DNA from: JACCWP01 sp963801045
Lineage (GTDB): Bacteria; Actinomycetota; Actinomycetes; Propionibacteriales; Nocardioidaceae
Direction: 5' to 3'
Assembly: GCA_963801045.1 (NCBI GenBank)
Contig: CAWDDC010000004.1
Span: forward strand, 1,240,001-1,304,000
DNA length: 64,000 nucleotides
Part shown: in pieces, positions 52,299 through 60,947 of the stretch
Layout: every line of letters begins with the position of its first letter
How positions within the stretch are numbered: position 1 is the stretch's first letter
Notes under the pieces: model-generated
Database searches by the model: none
Told to the model about the DNA's origin: nothing
Seen by the model: the letters and a program-made list of their open reading frames with translations, nothing else
Program-made: the position numbers and the translations under genes

Positions 52299-53821
52299 CC
52301 TTGGCCTCCTCGTCGGTCACCGCGTCGGCGGCCGACAGGGGCGGCCACGGCGACGACGGCATCCCCCGCCGGCTGCTGCTCGGCCTGCTGGTGACGGGGT
52401 TCGTCTGCGTCCAGCTGGCCTGGCTGCTGACCATCCCGCCGTTCCGTGGTGTCGATGAGTTCGACCACGCCTATCGCGCCGCGGCCGTCGCCCACGGCGA
52501 GTGGGTGCCCCCGGTGACGGCGGCCACCCGCGGCACCGGTGCCTTCGTGTCCGTGCCGGCAGACATCGTCGAGGCGGCGGCACCCCAGTGCAAGGAGCTG
52601 GTGTACACAACCGACACCGACTGCGAGCCAAGCCGCGATCTCGGCAACGGCATGGTCTCCGTCGCCAGCGGCGCAGGGCGCTACAACCCTGCCTACTACG
52701 CCGTCGTCGGCGCGGCGGCGCTGCCCTTCGACGGCTACACCGCGCTGTACGTGATGCGGCTGGCCACGATCGTGATGTCCGCAGGGCTCTTCGCGGCGGC
52801 GGCGTGGTCGCTGCTGCGCTGGTCGCGGGGACGGTTGCCGGTGCTCGGGCTGCTCGTCGCCACCACCCCGGTGCTGATCTACAGCACCGCCATCGTCGCC
52901 GGCAACGGCGTGGAGATGATGGCCGCCCTCGCCCTGTGGACCGGCGGATGGGGACTGCTGCGCGACAACCCGCACCGTCGCGGCCATCTCGCCGTCGCCA
53001 CCGTCGGCGCGTGCGTCCTGCTCACGGTGCGCTCGCTCGGCCCGCTGTGGGTCCTGCTCATCGTGCTCGCGCTGCTGGTCGCGGCCGGTCCGCGCCGCCA
53101 GGTCGCCGCTCGGCTGCGCGACCTCGCCCGGTGGCGACCGGCGCTGATCGCGACGGGCGTGACGGCGGCGGCCGGCATCGCCAGCTGTGCCTGGATCCTT
53201 GCCATGCGATCGCTGACCGTCGGCGAGGTGACTCCGTCCGACACCGACCTGGGTGCCCGCATCAACGCCGCCACGCACGCGCTGCACCTGTGGGCGCTGC
53301 AGTCCGTCGCGGCGTTCCCGACCCGTTCGGAGCCCGCACCCAGCCTGGTCTACGCCACCGTCCTGGTGGCGTTCCTGGCGCTGGTCGTCGGCGCCGCCCT
53401 ACGCGCCCGTGGGCGCCTGGTGGCCGTCGCCGCGGTCGTGGCGCTGGCGACCCTGCTCATCCCGTTCGTCATCAGCGTGGCGACCTACGCAACCTTCGGC
53501 ATCGCCTGGCAGGGCCGCTACACGCTGCCGCTGTCGGTCGGGATCCCGCTGCTGCTGGCGCTGGCTCTCGAGCGGCGGCTGACCGCACGCGTGGGCGGGC
53601 TGGCCGTCGTGGCGGCGCTGCTGCTGCTCGGCGTGGCGCACACCGTCAGCGTGGCCCACGTGACCGCCGGCGAACGTGCCGTGAGCCCGCTTGCCGGCAC
53701 CGGCCACTGGCTGATGCCGCCCGTCTGGGCGGTGTCGGTGCTGGCGGCCACGGGGGTCGTACTGATGTGCTGGGCGGCATGGAAGGCACGAGTCCCGCTG
53801 CTGACGCCCACCGAGAGGTGA
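52295..53821 (+). CDS. DUF2142-like polytopic membrane protein
   Basis: A 508-residue protein with about twelve hydrophobic helices. After the first helix comes LLTIPPFRGVDEFDHAYRAAAVAHGEWVPP, the acidic loop typical of DUF2142/GT-C-like membrane proteins near glycan clusters. The loop with PQCKELVYTTDTDCEPSR has two cysteines that could form a disulfide. A glycosyltransferase using the lipid-linked sugar made by the preceding gene is a reasonable guess, not established. ATG 52295 and the stop both overlap their neighbours by 4 nt. Confidence 0.78.
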   Translation: MTLASSSVTASAADRGGHGDDGIPRRLLLGLLVTGFVCVQLAWLLTIPPFRGVDEFDHAYRAAAVAHGEWVPPVTAATRGTGAFVSVPADIVEAAAPQCKELVYTTDTDCEPSRDLGNGMVSVASGAGRYNPAYYAVVGAAALPFDGYTALYVMRLATIVMSAGLFAAAAWSLLRWSRGRLPVLGLLVATTPVLIYSTAIVAGNGVEMMAALALWTGGWGLLRDNPHRRGHLAVATVGACVLLTVRSLGPLWVLLIVLALLVAAGPRRQVAARLRDLARWRPALIATGVTAAAGIASCAWILAMRSLTVGEVTPSDTDLGARINAATHALHLWALQSVAAFPTRSEPAPSLVYATVLVAFLALVVGAALRARGRLVAVAAVVALATLLIPFVISVATYATFGIAWQGRYTLPLSVGIPLLLALALERRLTARVGGLAVVAALLLLGVAHTVSVAHVTAGERAVSPLAGTGHWLMPPVWAVSVLAATGVVLMCWAAWKARVPLLTPTER

Positions 53822-54423
53822 CCGGCGCGGACGGCGCCGCCGCGTCGGCGGACGTGGACCGGTCCGCGCGAGTCGGTCCCGGCACGACCATCTGGCAGCT
53901 CGCACAGGTGCGCGAACGTGCCGTTGTCGGTGCCGACTGCACGATCGGCCGCGGTGCCTATGTCGGGGTGGGCGTACGGGTCGGGAACCGCGTGAAGGTC
54001 CAGAACAACGCCCTGGTCTACGAACCGGCCGAGCTCGACGACGACGTGTTCGTCGGCCCGGCAGCCGTGCTCACCAACGACAGGCAGCCGCGCTCGGTTC
54101 GTCCGGACGGGTCCAGCAAGACAGCCGACGACTGGGCGGCGGTCGGGGTGCGGGTCGGACGCGGTGCGTCGCTCGGGGCAGCCAGCGTCTGCGTCGCGCC
54201 GCTGTCCGTGGGCACGTGGGCGATGGTGGGTGCGGGTGCGGTGGTGACCCGCGACGTGCCGGCCTTCGCCCTCGTCGTCGGCGTCCCGGCCCGGCAGGTG
54301 GGCTGGGTCGGGCGCGCAGGCGAGCGGCTCGAGGCCGCCGGGGACGGTCGATGGCGTTGCCCCGTGACCGGCCGGCTGCACGTCGAGACGCCGGCCGGGC
54401 TGGCCGAGGAGCACGCGTCGTGA
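53818..54423 (+). CDS. Hexapeptide-repeat N-acetyltransferase (WlbB/WbpD-like)
   Basis: A 201-residue left-handed beta-helix acyltransferase. The hexad repeats run through TTIWQLAQVRERAVVGADCTIGRGAYVGVG, VKVQNNALVYEPAELDDDVFVGPAAVLTNDRQPRS and GAASVCVAPLSVGTWAMVGAGAVVTRDV. NN-VYE-DDVFVGP-TN is the WlbB/WbpD signature for acetylating the 3-amino group of UDP-2-acetamido-3-amino sugars. GTG 53818 overlaps the previous stop. An aminotransferase and a dehydrogenase of the same route follow. Confidence 0.88.
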   Translation: MTGADGAAASADVDRSARVGPGTTIWQLAQVRERAVVGADCTIGRGAYVGVGVRVGNRVKVQNNALVYEPAELDDDVFVGPAAVLTNDRQPRSVRPDGSSKTADDWAAVGVRVGRGASLGAASVCVAPLSVGTWAMVGAGAVVTRDVPAFALVVGVPARQVGWVGRAGERLEAAGDGRWRCPVTGRLHVETPAGLAEEHAS

Positions 54424-55506
54424 CCGTCCCGGTCGCCGCGGCCGCCCCGATGATCGGCGCCGAGGAACGTGCAGCCGTCGACCGTGTGCTCGCGTCCGGA
54501 CGTCTCGCCATGGGCCCGGAGGTCGCCGCGTTCGAGCAGGAGTTCGCGACGCTCGTCGCCGGGCGGCCGTGTGTCGCCGTCAACTCGGGCACCAGTGCCC
54601 TGCACCTCGCGCTGCTCGCGCTGGGCATCGGTCCCGGTGACGAGGTGATCGTGCCGTCGTTCACGTTCGCCGCGACCGCCAACGCGGTCGCGCTCGCGGG
54701 CGCCTCGCCGGTGTTCGCAGACATCGACCCGGCATCGTTCTGTCTCGACCCCGCCGCAGCCGACGCCGCCGTGACCCCACGTACGGCAGCGATCATGCCG
54801 GTGCACCTGTACGGGCACCCGGCTGACACCGTGCGGCTCGAGGAGGTCGCGCGGCGGCATGGCCTTGCCGTGGTCGAGGACGCCGCACAGGCGCACGCCG
54901 CCTCCGACGACGGGCGCCCGGTGGGCTCTCTCGGTGCCGCCGCCGCGTTCAGCTTCTACCCCACCAAGAACATGACGACCGGCGAGGGCGGCATGGTCGT
55001 CTGTGCCGACGAGTCCGTCGCGCGGCAGGTGCGGCTGCTGCGCAACCAGGGGATGGAGCGCCGCTACGCCAACGAGGTCGTGGGCTTCAACCTGCGCATG
55101 ACTGACATCGCCGCCGCCATCGGCCGGGTCCAGCTCACCCGACTGGGTGACTGGACGGAGCGCCGTCGCAGCACGGCCGCCCACTACGACATGGCGTTGA
55201 CGGGTGTCCGGACCCCCACGGTGCGGGCAGGTGCCCACCACGTCTACCACCAGTACACGGTGCGGCTCGCCCGACCGCGATCGCGTGGCGGCTGCGCTCG
55301 AGGAGCGCGGGATCGGGACCGGGGTCTACTACCCCACCCCGGTGCACCGGCTGCCGGCGTACGGCCAACGTCTCGATCTCCCGGAGACCGAGCGGGCGTG
55401 CGCCGAGGTGCTGTCGCTGCCCGTGCACCCGCTCGTCGACGACGCCGCACGCGGCCGGGTCGTCGACGCGCTGCTGGCCTGTCACCCGATGGCGGTCGAG
55501 CAGTGA
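54420..55506 (+). pseudogene. DegT/DnrJ/EryC1 sugar aminotransferase (WlbC/WbpE-like), interrupted by one frameshift
   Basis: A PLP aminotransferase of about 361 residues if the frame is repaired. GTSALHLALLALGIGPGDEVIVPSFTFAATANAV, the Asp site AVVEDAAQAHAA and PLP lysine FYPTKNMTTGEGG are intact, and the C-terminal GTGVYYPTPVHRLPAYGQ and LPVHPLV follow. The frame breaks at the CCC run 55270-55272: removing one C restores VRLADRDRVAAALEERG. Every catalytic feature lies before the break. It may be a sequencing error or a recent loss. It overlaps both neighbours by 4 nt (GTGA). Confidence 0.75.
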
Positions 55507-56510
55507 CCGGGCCGGTGCTGCGCGCCGGGGTGGTCGGCCTCGGCTCGATCGGGCGCAACCACGCGCGGGTGCTCCAGACCATGGACGGCGTCGAGCTGGT
55601 CGGCGTGGCGGACCCCGTCGCCGCACCGCTGCGTCCCGACACCGGTGTCCCGCTGCTGGGCGCGCTGGACGAGCTGCTCGCGAAGGAGCTCGACTTCTGC
55701 GTCGTGTCGGTGCCCACCACCGCGCACGAAGCCGTTGCCCTCGCCCTGGCGGCGGCCGGAGTGCACACCCTCGTCGAGAAGCCGATCGCGCACGACGTCA
55801 GCTCCGCCCGGCGCGTGGCCGGCGTGTTCGAGGCCGCGGGCCTGGTCGGGTGCGTCGGCCACGTGGAGCGCTACAACCCGGCGCTGCAGCACCTGCGTCG
55901 ACGACTCGCGCAGGGCGAGCTCGGCGACGTGCACCAGCTGTTCACCCGCCGCCAGGGCCCGTTCCCGGCCCGGATCGCCGACGTCGGGGTCGTGCAGGAC
56001 CTCGCCACCCACGACATCGACCTCACTGCCTGGGTGACCCAGTCGTCCTACCGCAAGGTCAGCGCGGAGACCGCGCACCGCAGCGGTCGCACGCACGAGG
56101 ACCTGGTGGCGGTCGTCGGCCGGCTGGCCGACGACACCGTCGTCAACCACCTGGTGAACTGGTTGTCGCCGCTGAAGGAGCGCGTCACGGTCGTGACCGG
56201 CGAGAAGGGCTGCCTCGTCGCCGACACCGTGACGGCCGACCTGACGTTCTATGCGAACGGGGTGTCGCCGGTGGAGTGGGACACGATCGCCGCCTTCCGC
56301 GGCGTCGTGGAGGGCGACATGGTCCGGTACGCGTACCCGAAACCCGAGCCGCTGCTGAGCGAGCTGACCGCGTTCGTCGCGGCGGTGCGCGGCGAGGGCA
56401 CCGACGTGGTCACGATGGCCGAGGCGGTGGGCGTCGTCGAGGTGGCCGAGGCGGTCGTGCGCTCCGCAACCACCGGCCTCCCGGTGGTGCTGGAGCCGGC
56501 TCAGACCTGA
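55503..56510 (+). CDS. Gfo/Idh/MocA dehydrogenase of sugar-nucleotide route (WlbA/WbpB-like)
   Basis: A 335-residue NAD-dependent dehydrogenase. AGVVGLGSIGRNHARVLQTMDGVELVGVAD, VEKPIAHDVSSARR and GHVERYNPALQHLRRRL are typical. QDLATHDIDLTAWV carries the catalytic Asp/His region. With the acetyltransferase and aminotransferase just before it, it would oxidise position 3 of a UDP-acetamido sugar (C3 oxidation, amination, acetylation). GTG 55503 overlaps the aminotransferase stop. The end overlaps the convergent gene by 10 bp. Confidence 0.87.
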   Translation: MTGPVLRAGVVGLGSIGRNHARVLQTMDGVELVGVADPVAAPLRPDTGVPLLGALDELLAKELDFCVVSVPTTAHEAVALALAAAGVHTLVEKPIAHDVSSARRVAGVFEAAGLVGCVGHVERYNPALQHLRRRLAQGELGDVHQLFTRRQGPFPARIADVGVVQDLATHDIDLTAWVTQSSYRKVSAETAHRSGRTHEDLVAVVGRLADDTVVNHLVNWLSPLKERVTVVTGEKGCLVADTVTADLTFYANGVSPVEWDTIAAFRGVVEGDMVRYAYPKPEPLLSELTAFVAAVRGEGTDVVTMAEAVGVVEVAEAVVRSATTGLPVVLEPAQT

Positions 56511-56998
56511 GCGCCGTTGCCCCACCCGTCGCCGTCGCTGCGGTTGTCCATGGTGGCGACGAGGTAGACCAGCCCGCCGATGAACCCGACCACGCAGGCG
56601 GCGGTGAGCAGGCTGGGCAGCGCCCATCCGAGCACGGTCGCGAGCAGCAGCATCGCCGGCCCGCCCAGCAGCCCGGCCCAGGCCACTCCGGTGGGGAGGT
56701 CGGGTCGCGTCAGCGGCGGAGGCGGAGGCGGGACGAAGTGCTCGTCGTGCTCGCGCCGCTCGGCGGCGTCCCGGGCGGCCCACTCGGCCGGGATCGAGGA
56801 CGCTCCCGGGCGGAGGAGCTCGGAGGGATCGGCGACGGGGCGGGCCCCGGCCGCAGCCTCATCGGTCTCGTCGGTGGCTGCCGGGTCGTCGAGATCCTCC
56901 TCGGCGGGCCAGCGCCCGGTGCCGGGATCGACCTCGCGGTCGTAGTCCGCGACGATGCGCGCCCACGCGACCTCGACGTCGTCCCGCTCCTCAGCCAC
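56501..56998 (-). CDS. Proline-rich membrane protein of unknown function
   Basis: A 165-residue protein with an acidic, low-complexity N-terminal half (EERDDVEVAWARIVADYDREVDPGTGRWP) and a run of six prolines (FVPPPPPPLTRPD). Two hydrophobic helices follow (GVAWAGLLGGPAMLLLATVLGWALPSLLTAACVVGFIGGLVYLVATM). The family style is common in Actinomycetota as small DUF proteins beside plsC, but I recognise no function. Start GTG 56998 is divergent from plsC across about 108 bp. No ribosome-binding site is obvious. Confidence 0.65.
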   Translation of the reverse strand: MAEERDDVEVAWARIVADYDREVDPGTGRWPAEEDLDDPAATDETDEAAAGARPVADPSELLRPGASSIPAEWAARDAAERREHDEHFVPPPPPPLTRPDLPTGVAWAGLLGGPAMLLLATVLGWALPSLLTAACVVGFIGGLVYLVATMDNRSDGDGWGNGAQV

Positions 56999-57106
56999 GG
57001 CGCCATGGTCGCACGCACTCCTGCCGAGTTCGACCTTCCGCGAGTAGGGTTCCAGCCACGCGGGTGTCGCGGGTCGGTGCAGACGGGGCGGGTCGAGGAG
57101 ACACGG

Positions 57107-57826
57107 GTGTTCTACTGGCTGCTCAAATGGGTGCTGATCGGTCCGATCCTGAAGACCATCTTCCGCCCGCGCGCCGAGGGTGCCGACGGCGTCCCCGCTG
57201 AGGGCCCGGCCATCCTCGCCAGCAACCACCTGTCGTACTCCGACTGGCTGTTCATGCCGCTGGTGATCCCGCGCCGGGTCACATTCGTCGCCAAGGCCGA
57301 GTACTTCGAGGGCCACGGCATCAAGGGCTGGCTGCAGCGCACCTTCTTCTCCGGGGCCGGCCAGGTGCCGATCGACCGGTCCGGGGGCCGGGCCTCCGAG
57401 GGGGCCCTGCGCACCGGGCTGAAGATCCTCGGCAGCGGCGACTGCTTCGGCATCTATCCCGAGGGCACCCGCAGCCACGACGGCCGGCTCTACCGCGGCC
57501 GCACCGGCGTCGCCCGGCTCGCGCTGGAGGCGAAGGTGCCGGTGATCCCGGTCGCGGTCGTCGGGACCAACGTGGTGGCGCCCCCTGGCAAGATCTTCGG
57601 CCACTACACGCGGCCGCTGGTGCGCTTCGGCAAGCCGCTGGACTTCTCCCGCTACGAGGGGATGGAGAGCGACCGCTACATCCTGCGGGCGATCACCGAC
57701 GAGATCATGTACGAGATCATGGAGCTGTCCGGCCAGGAGTACGTCGACGTCTACGCGACGAAGGCCAAGGGCGAGGCGAAGGCCAGCGCCAAGGAGGCCA
57801 AGGGCGAGGCCAAGTCGGCCGCCTAA
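57107..57826 (+). CDS. plsC: 1-acyl-sn-glycerol-3-phosphate acyltransferase
   Basis: A 239-residue membrane-associated PlsC-type enzyme adding the second acyl chain during phospholipid synthesis. The catalytic NHLSYSD (N40-D46) and the substrate motif YPEGTRSHDGRLYRGRTG are present, with PVIPVAVVGTN as the fourth block. The C-terminal tail is a Lys/Ala/Glu repeat (KAKGEAKASAKEAKGEAK). GTG 57107 is 6 nt after GAGGAG. It corresponds to Rv2182c in the conserved block, and its stop overlaps the convergent DUF1028 gene by 4 bp. Confidence 0.92.
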   Translation: MFYWLLKWVLIGPILKTIFRPRAEGADGVPAEGPAILASNHLSYSDWLFMPLVIPRRVTFVAKAEYFEGHGIKGWLQRTFFSGAGQVPIDRSGGRASEGALRTGLKILGSGDCFGIYPEGTRSHDGRLYRGRTGVARLALEAKVPVIPVAVVGTNVVAPPGKIFGHYTRPLVRFGKPLDFSRYEGMESDRYILRAITDEIMYEIMELSGQEYVDVYATKAKGEAKASAKEAKGEAKSAA

Positions 57827-58644
57827 CGGGCGGCGTGCGCCGACTCCCGGAGCCGTTCCAGCGCGTACGGGTCGATCCGGTCGTGCCGCACCCGCAGCTC
57901 GTAGTTCTCCACCCCGGCCCAGCTCTCCACGTCGGGGTGTCCGAGCACGGCCAGCAGGTCGCGCACCTCGGCGGCCAGCGCACCCTCCAGCAGCAGCATC
58001 TCGTCCTCGACCGGCTTGTCGAAGTAGGCGTGGTGCAGGTCCAGCAGCCGGGCCAGCTCGGGCACCGGCTCCGGGTGCTCGTCGACGCGCAGGTCGTACG
58101 CCGTGTCGTCCCCGGCTGAGTAGCCACCCTCGTCGGAGACCACCAGCAGGGCGGCGCTCTGCCGCCCGCGCCGATCGCCCCCCGCGGCCTCACCGGCGGC
58201 CAGGGTGACCACCAGCCGTTCCGGCAGCGGCGCGGCCGGGTCGGCCAGCCACACCTGCTGCATCTGCTCGACCACGTGCGGGCCGGCCAGGATGTTGCCC
58301 TGGATCGCGTACCCGTCGCCGGCCACCCCGCCGGCCCAGTCGAGGCACTCGGCACCGGTGAAGGTCGCGGCCCGTCCGGTGGCATCGACCACGCCGGCCT
58401 GCCGCGTCTCCCGGCCGGGGTCGGCCGCCAGCAGGGCGTCCAGGGTCTCCTGTGCCGAGCGCCCCGCGTCCAGCAGCGCGAGCCCGTCCCGCTTGTAGAG
58501 GGTGTTGGCGTACGACTGGGTGGCGACGGCGCCGAGTCCCATCCGCGCCGCGGGGACGGCGCTGCCCACCGCGAGGAACTTGGAAGCCACGGCCACCCCC
58601 AGCGCCCGGCCGTCCGGCGAGCGACCCACGACTGAGAACGTCAC
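57823..58644 (-). CDS. DUF1028-family protein (Ntn-hydrolase-like)
   Basis: A 273-residue protein. MTFSVVGRSPDGRALGVAVASKFLAVGSAVPAAR and GAVATQSYANTLYKRDGLALLDAG are hallmark DUF1028 text, a family with an Ntn-hydrolase-like fold and unproven activity. GDGYAIQGNILAGPHVV is the second conserved block. The last 60 residues form a predicted peptidoglycan-binding-like or dimerisation extension of unclear role. GTG 58644 has a TAGGGT box 6 nt upstream. The convergent 3' end overlaps plsC by 4 bp. Confidence 0.88.
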   Translation of the reverse strand: MTFSVVGRSPDGRALGVAVASKFLAVGSAVPAARMGLGAVATQSYANTLYKRDGLALLDAGRSAQETLDALLAADPGRETRQAGVVDATGRAATFTGAECLDWAGGVAGDGYAIQGNILAGPHVVEQMQQVWLADPAAPLPERLVVTLAAGEAAGGDRRGRQSAALLVVSDEGGYSAGDDTAYDLRVDEHPEPVPELARLLDLHHAYFDKPVEDEMLLLEGALAAEVRDLLAVLGHPDVESWAGVENYELRVRHDRIDPYALERLRESAHAAR

Positions 58645-58650
58645 GCGGTC

Positions 58651-58660
58651 ACCCTAGGCT
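58651..58660. promoter_or_regulatory. Overlapping divergent -10 boxes at a CCTAGG palindrome
   Basis: The minus strand reads TAGGGT (58656-58651), 6 nt before the DUF1028 start. The plus strand reads TAGGCT (58655-58660), which would give pfk a leader of about 48 nt. Both use the same CCTAGG, so the two directions may compete. Confidence 0.45.
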
Positions 58661-58714
58661 GTCGCCGACCTGCAGCACCCGTCGTCCCGGGGGCCATCGG
58701 AGACTGGAGAAGAC

Positions 58715-59740
58715 ATGCGCGTCGGTGTGCTGACCGGCGGGGGCGACTGCCCTGGCCTCAACGCCGTCATCCGTGCCGTCGTCCGCAAGGGCGTCAAGGA
58801 GTACGGCATGGACTTCATCGGGTTCCGCGACGGCTGGCGCGGTCCGCTGGACAACGACACCACGCCGCTCGGCGTGCCCCAGGTGCGCGGCATCCTGCCC
58901 CGCGGCGGCACCATCCTCGGCTCGTCGCGCACGAACCCGTTCGCCGTCGAGGGCGGGGTGGAGCAGATCAAGGACGTGCTCGCGTCCAACGGCTGCGACG
59001 CGCTGGTGACCATCGGCGGCGAGGACACCCTCGGTGTCGCCACCAAGCTGGCCGAGCTCGGGGTCAACGTGGTCGGCGTGCCGAAGACGATCGACAACGA
59101 CCTGTCCGGCACCGACTTCACGTTCGGCTTCGACACCGCCGTCAACATCGCGATGGAGGCGATCGACCGGCTGCACACCACGGCTGAGTCCCACCACCGG
59201 GTGCTGGTCGTCGAGGTGATGGGTCGGCACGCGGGCTGGATCGCCCTGCACTGCGGCCTCGCCGGCGGGGCGAACATCATCTGCATCCCCGAGCGCCCGT
59301 TCGATCTCGAGAAGGTCTGCGCCCAGGTCGAGAGCCGGTTCGCCACCCACTACTCGCCGATCATCGTCGTCGCCGAAGGGGCCGTGCCCAAGGAAGGCAC
59401 GATGTCGCTGTCCGGCGGTGAGACCGACGCGTTCGGTCACGTGCGCCTCGGCGGCATCGGCGACGCGCTGGCCAAGGCGATCGAGGAGTCCACCGGCAAG
59501 GAGGCGCGCGCGGTCGTGCTCGGCCACATCCAGCGCGGGGGCACCCCCACCGCGTTCGACCGCTGGCTGGCCACCCGCTTCGGCCTGCACGCCGCGCAGG
59601 CGGTGCACGAGCGCGACTTCGGCATGATGGTCGCGCTGCGTGGCACCGATATCGTGCGGGTTCCGTTGTCCGAGGGCACCGGAGAGCTCAAGACCGTACG
59701 ACCGGAGCTGTACGACGAGGCGGAGGTCCTGTTCGGATGA
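58715..59740 (+). CDS. 6-phosphofructokinase with pyrophosphate-type active-site residues
   Basis: A 341-residue group A phosphofructokinase. LTGGGDCPGLNAVIR is the nucleotide/phosphate loop, PKTIDND the catalytic segment, and VEVMGRHAGWIA the sugar site. Position 104 is Asp (GGED 101-104) and position 124 is Lys (GVPKTIDND), the combination associated with pyrophosphate as phosphoryl donor; ATP enzymes have Gly-104. The nearest known example is Amycolatopsis methanolica PPi-PFK (recalled). GGAGAAG precedes ATG 58715. It overlaps the next gene by 4 nt. Confidence 0.92.
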   Translation: MRVGVLTGGGDCPGLNAVIRAVVRKGVKEYGMDFIGFRDGWRGPLDNDTTPLGVPQVRGILPRGGTILGSSRTNPFAVEGGVEQIKDVLASNGCDALVTIGGEDTLGVATKLAELGVNVVGVPKTIDNDLSGTDFTFGFDTAVNIAMEAIDRLHTTAESHHRVLVVEVMGRHAGWIALHCGLAGGANIICIPERPFDLEKVCAQVESRFATHYSPIIVVAEGAVPKEGTMSLSGGETDAFGHVRLGGIGDALAKAIEESTGKEARAVVLGHIQRGGTPTAFDRWLATRFGLHAAQAVHERDFGMMVALRGTDIVRVPLSEGTGELKTVRPELYDEAEVLFG

Positions 59741-60906
59741 CGGCCCCAGCCGCTGAGGGGACGCGATGCATCTACCTGGTCGCGACGACCGGCAACCCGA
59801 CCTACGGCGACGAGCTGGTGGCAGCCCAGTGGCTGCGCCACCTGGCCCGGGTCGCGCCCGACGCCGACGTGTGGGTCGACTGTCACGCGCCCGGCCTCTC
59901 CCAGCTGCTGCTCGGCCACCTGCACCCCCGGGTGCGCTTCGTCGACACGCTGTGGCAGATGTGCTGGGCGGCGCCGAGTGACGACGCCGCCGAGACGGTG
60001 GGTTTCGTCAGCGACGCCGTGACCCACCCGGGCCGGGTCGCCCGGCTGGACCTCGGCCAGCCGCTGTTGCGCAGCGCAGACGTGCTGCACGTGCTCGGCG
60101 GCGGCTACGTCAACGGCATCTGGCCACGGCACGCCGGCCTGGTCGCGGGTGTGGTGACGGCCGCCCGGCTGTCCGGCGCGCGCACCGCCATGACCGGGCA
60201 CGGGCTGATGCCGGTCGCCGACGGTGCGCGCGACGTGCTGCGCGAGCTCGTCGCCGAGCTGGACGTCTGCGACGTACGGGACCAGCCGAGCCACGAGCTG
60301 CTCACCGGCGTCGAGGGGCCGCGGCTTTCCGCCACCGGCGACGACGTGCTGCTGGGCTGGTCCGCCGAGCTGCTCGACGACCGGGACAGCCCGGACGTCA
60401 TGGTGTGCGCCCAGTCGGACATGCTCGAGTCGCCGGTCGAGCGGGTCGCCGAGCTGGTCGCCGGTGTGCTGGAGGCGTGGGACGTCGGTCCCGAGCAGGT
60501 CGGCTGGATCGAGTCGATCCCGGTCGACGACCGGCGGGTCTTCGACGCCGTCGCGGACCAGCTGCCCGGCGCGCGGTTCTACCCGTTCGTCGAGCTGTGG
60601 GAGCAGGGCCTGCCGGCCCGTCCGGGTCAGCGCTGGCTCTCGACCCGGTTCCACCCGCACCTGATGGCCGCCGCAGCCGGCGCGTGGGGCGTGGCCGTCC
60701 CGGTGCGGGCCGGCTACTACGACGTCATGCACGAGGCGCTGCTCGCGCTGGGCACCGGCTGGGCGAGTCTCCCGCTGGACGCCGCCGGGGACCCGGGTCG
60801 CGTCCCGCAGCCGCCGGACAGAGGCAGCGGCTTCGGCCGTCGGGTCGAGGCGCTGTCGGTCGCCAAGCGCCAGCTGGCTGACGTGCTGTATCCCGCCCCG
60901 GTCTGA
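59737..60906 (+). CDS. Polysaccharide pyruvyl transferase-like protein
   Basis: A 389-residue protein of the PS_pyruv_trans family type. VATTGNPTYGDELVAAQWLRHL, VLHVLGGGYVNGIW (the Gly-rich loop), TAMTGHGLMP and the C-terminal WLSTRFHPHLMAAAAG with conserved His fit the fold, which usually adds a pyruvate ketal to glycans. ATG 59737 forms ATGA with the pfk stop, an odd pairing of glycolysis and surface glycan genes. Some family members act as glycosyltransferase-like enzymes, so the reaction is not certain. Confidence 0.75.
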   Translation: MTAPAAEGTRCIYLVATTGNPTYGDELVAAQWLRHLARVAPDADVWVDCHAPGLSQLLLGHLHPRVRFVDTLWQMCWAAPSDDAAETVGFVSDAVTHPGRVARLDLGQPLLRSADVLHVLGGGYVNGIWPRHAGLVAGVVTAARLSGARTAMTGHGLMPVADGARDVLRELVAELDVCDVRDQPSHELLTGVEGPRLSATGDDVLLGWSAELLDDRDSPDVMVCAQSDMLESPVERVAELVAGVLEAWDVGPEQVGWIESIPVDDRRVFDAVADQLPGARFYPFVELWEQGLPARPGQRWLSTRFHPHLMAAAAGAWGVAVPVRAGYYDVMHEALLALGTGWASLPLDAAGDPGRVPQPPDRGSGFGRRVEALSVAKRQLADVLYPAPV

Positions 60907-60935
60907 CCACCGGGTGATGTGCGGCCGCAGCACCG

Positions 60936-60941
60936 TAGCCT
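60936..60941 (+). promoter_or_regulatory. Putative -10 box of aroG (leaderless)
   Basis: TAGCCT with 6 nt before GTG 60948. Confidence 0.5.
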
Positions 60942-60947
60942 GAGGAC

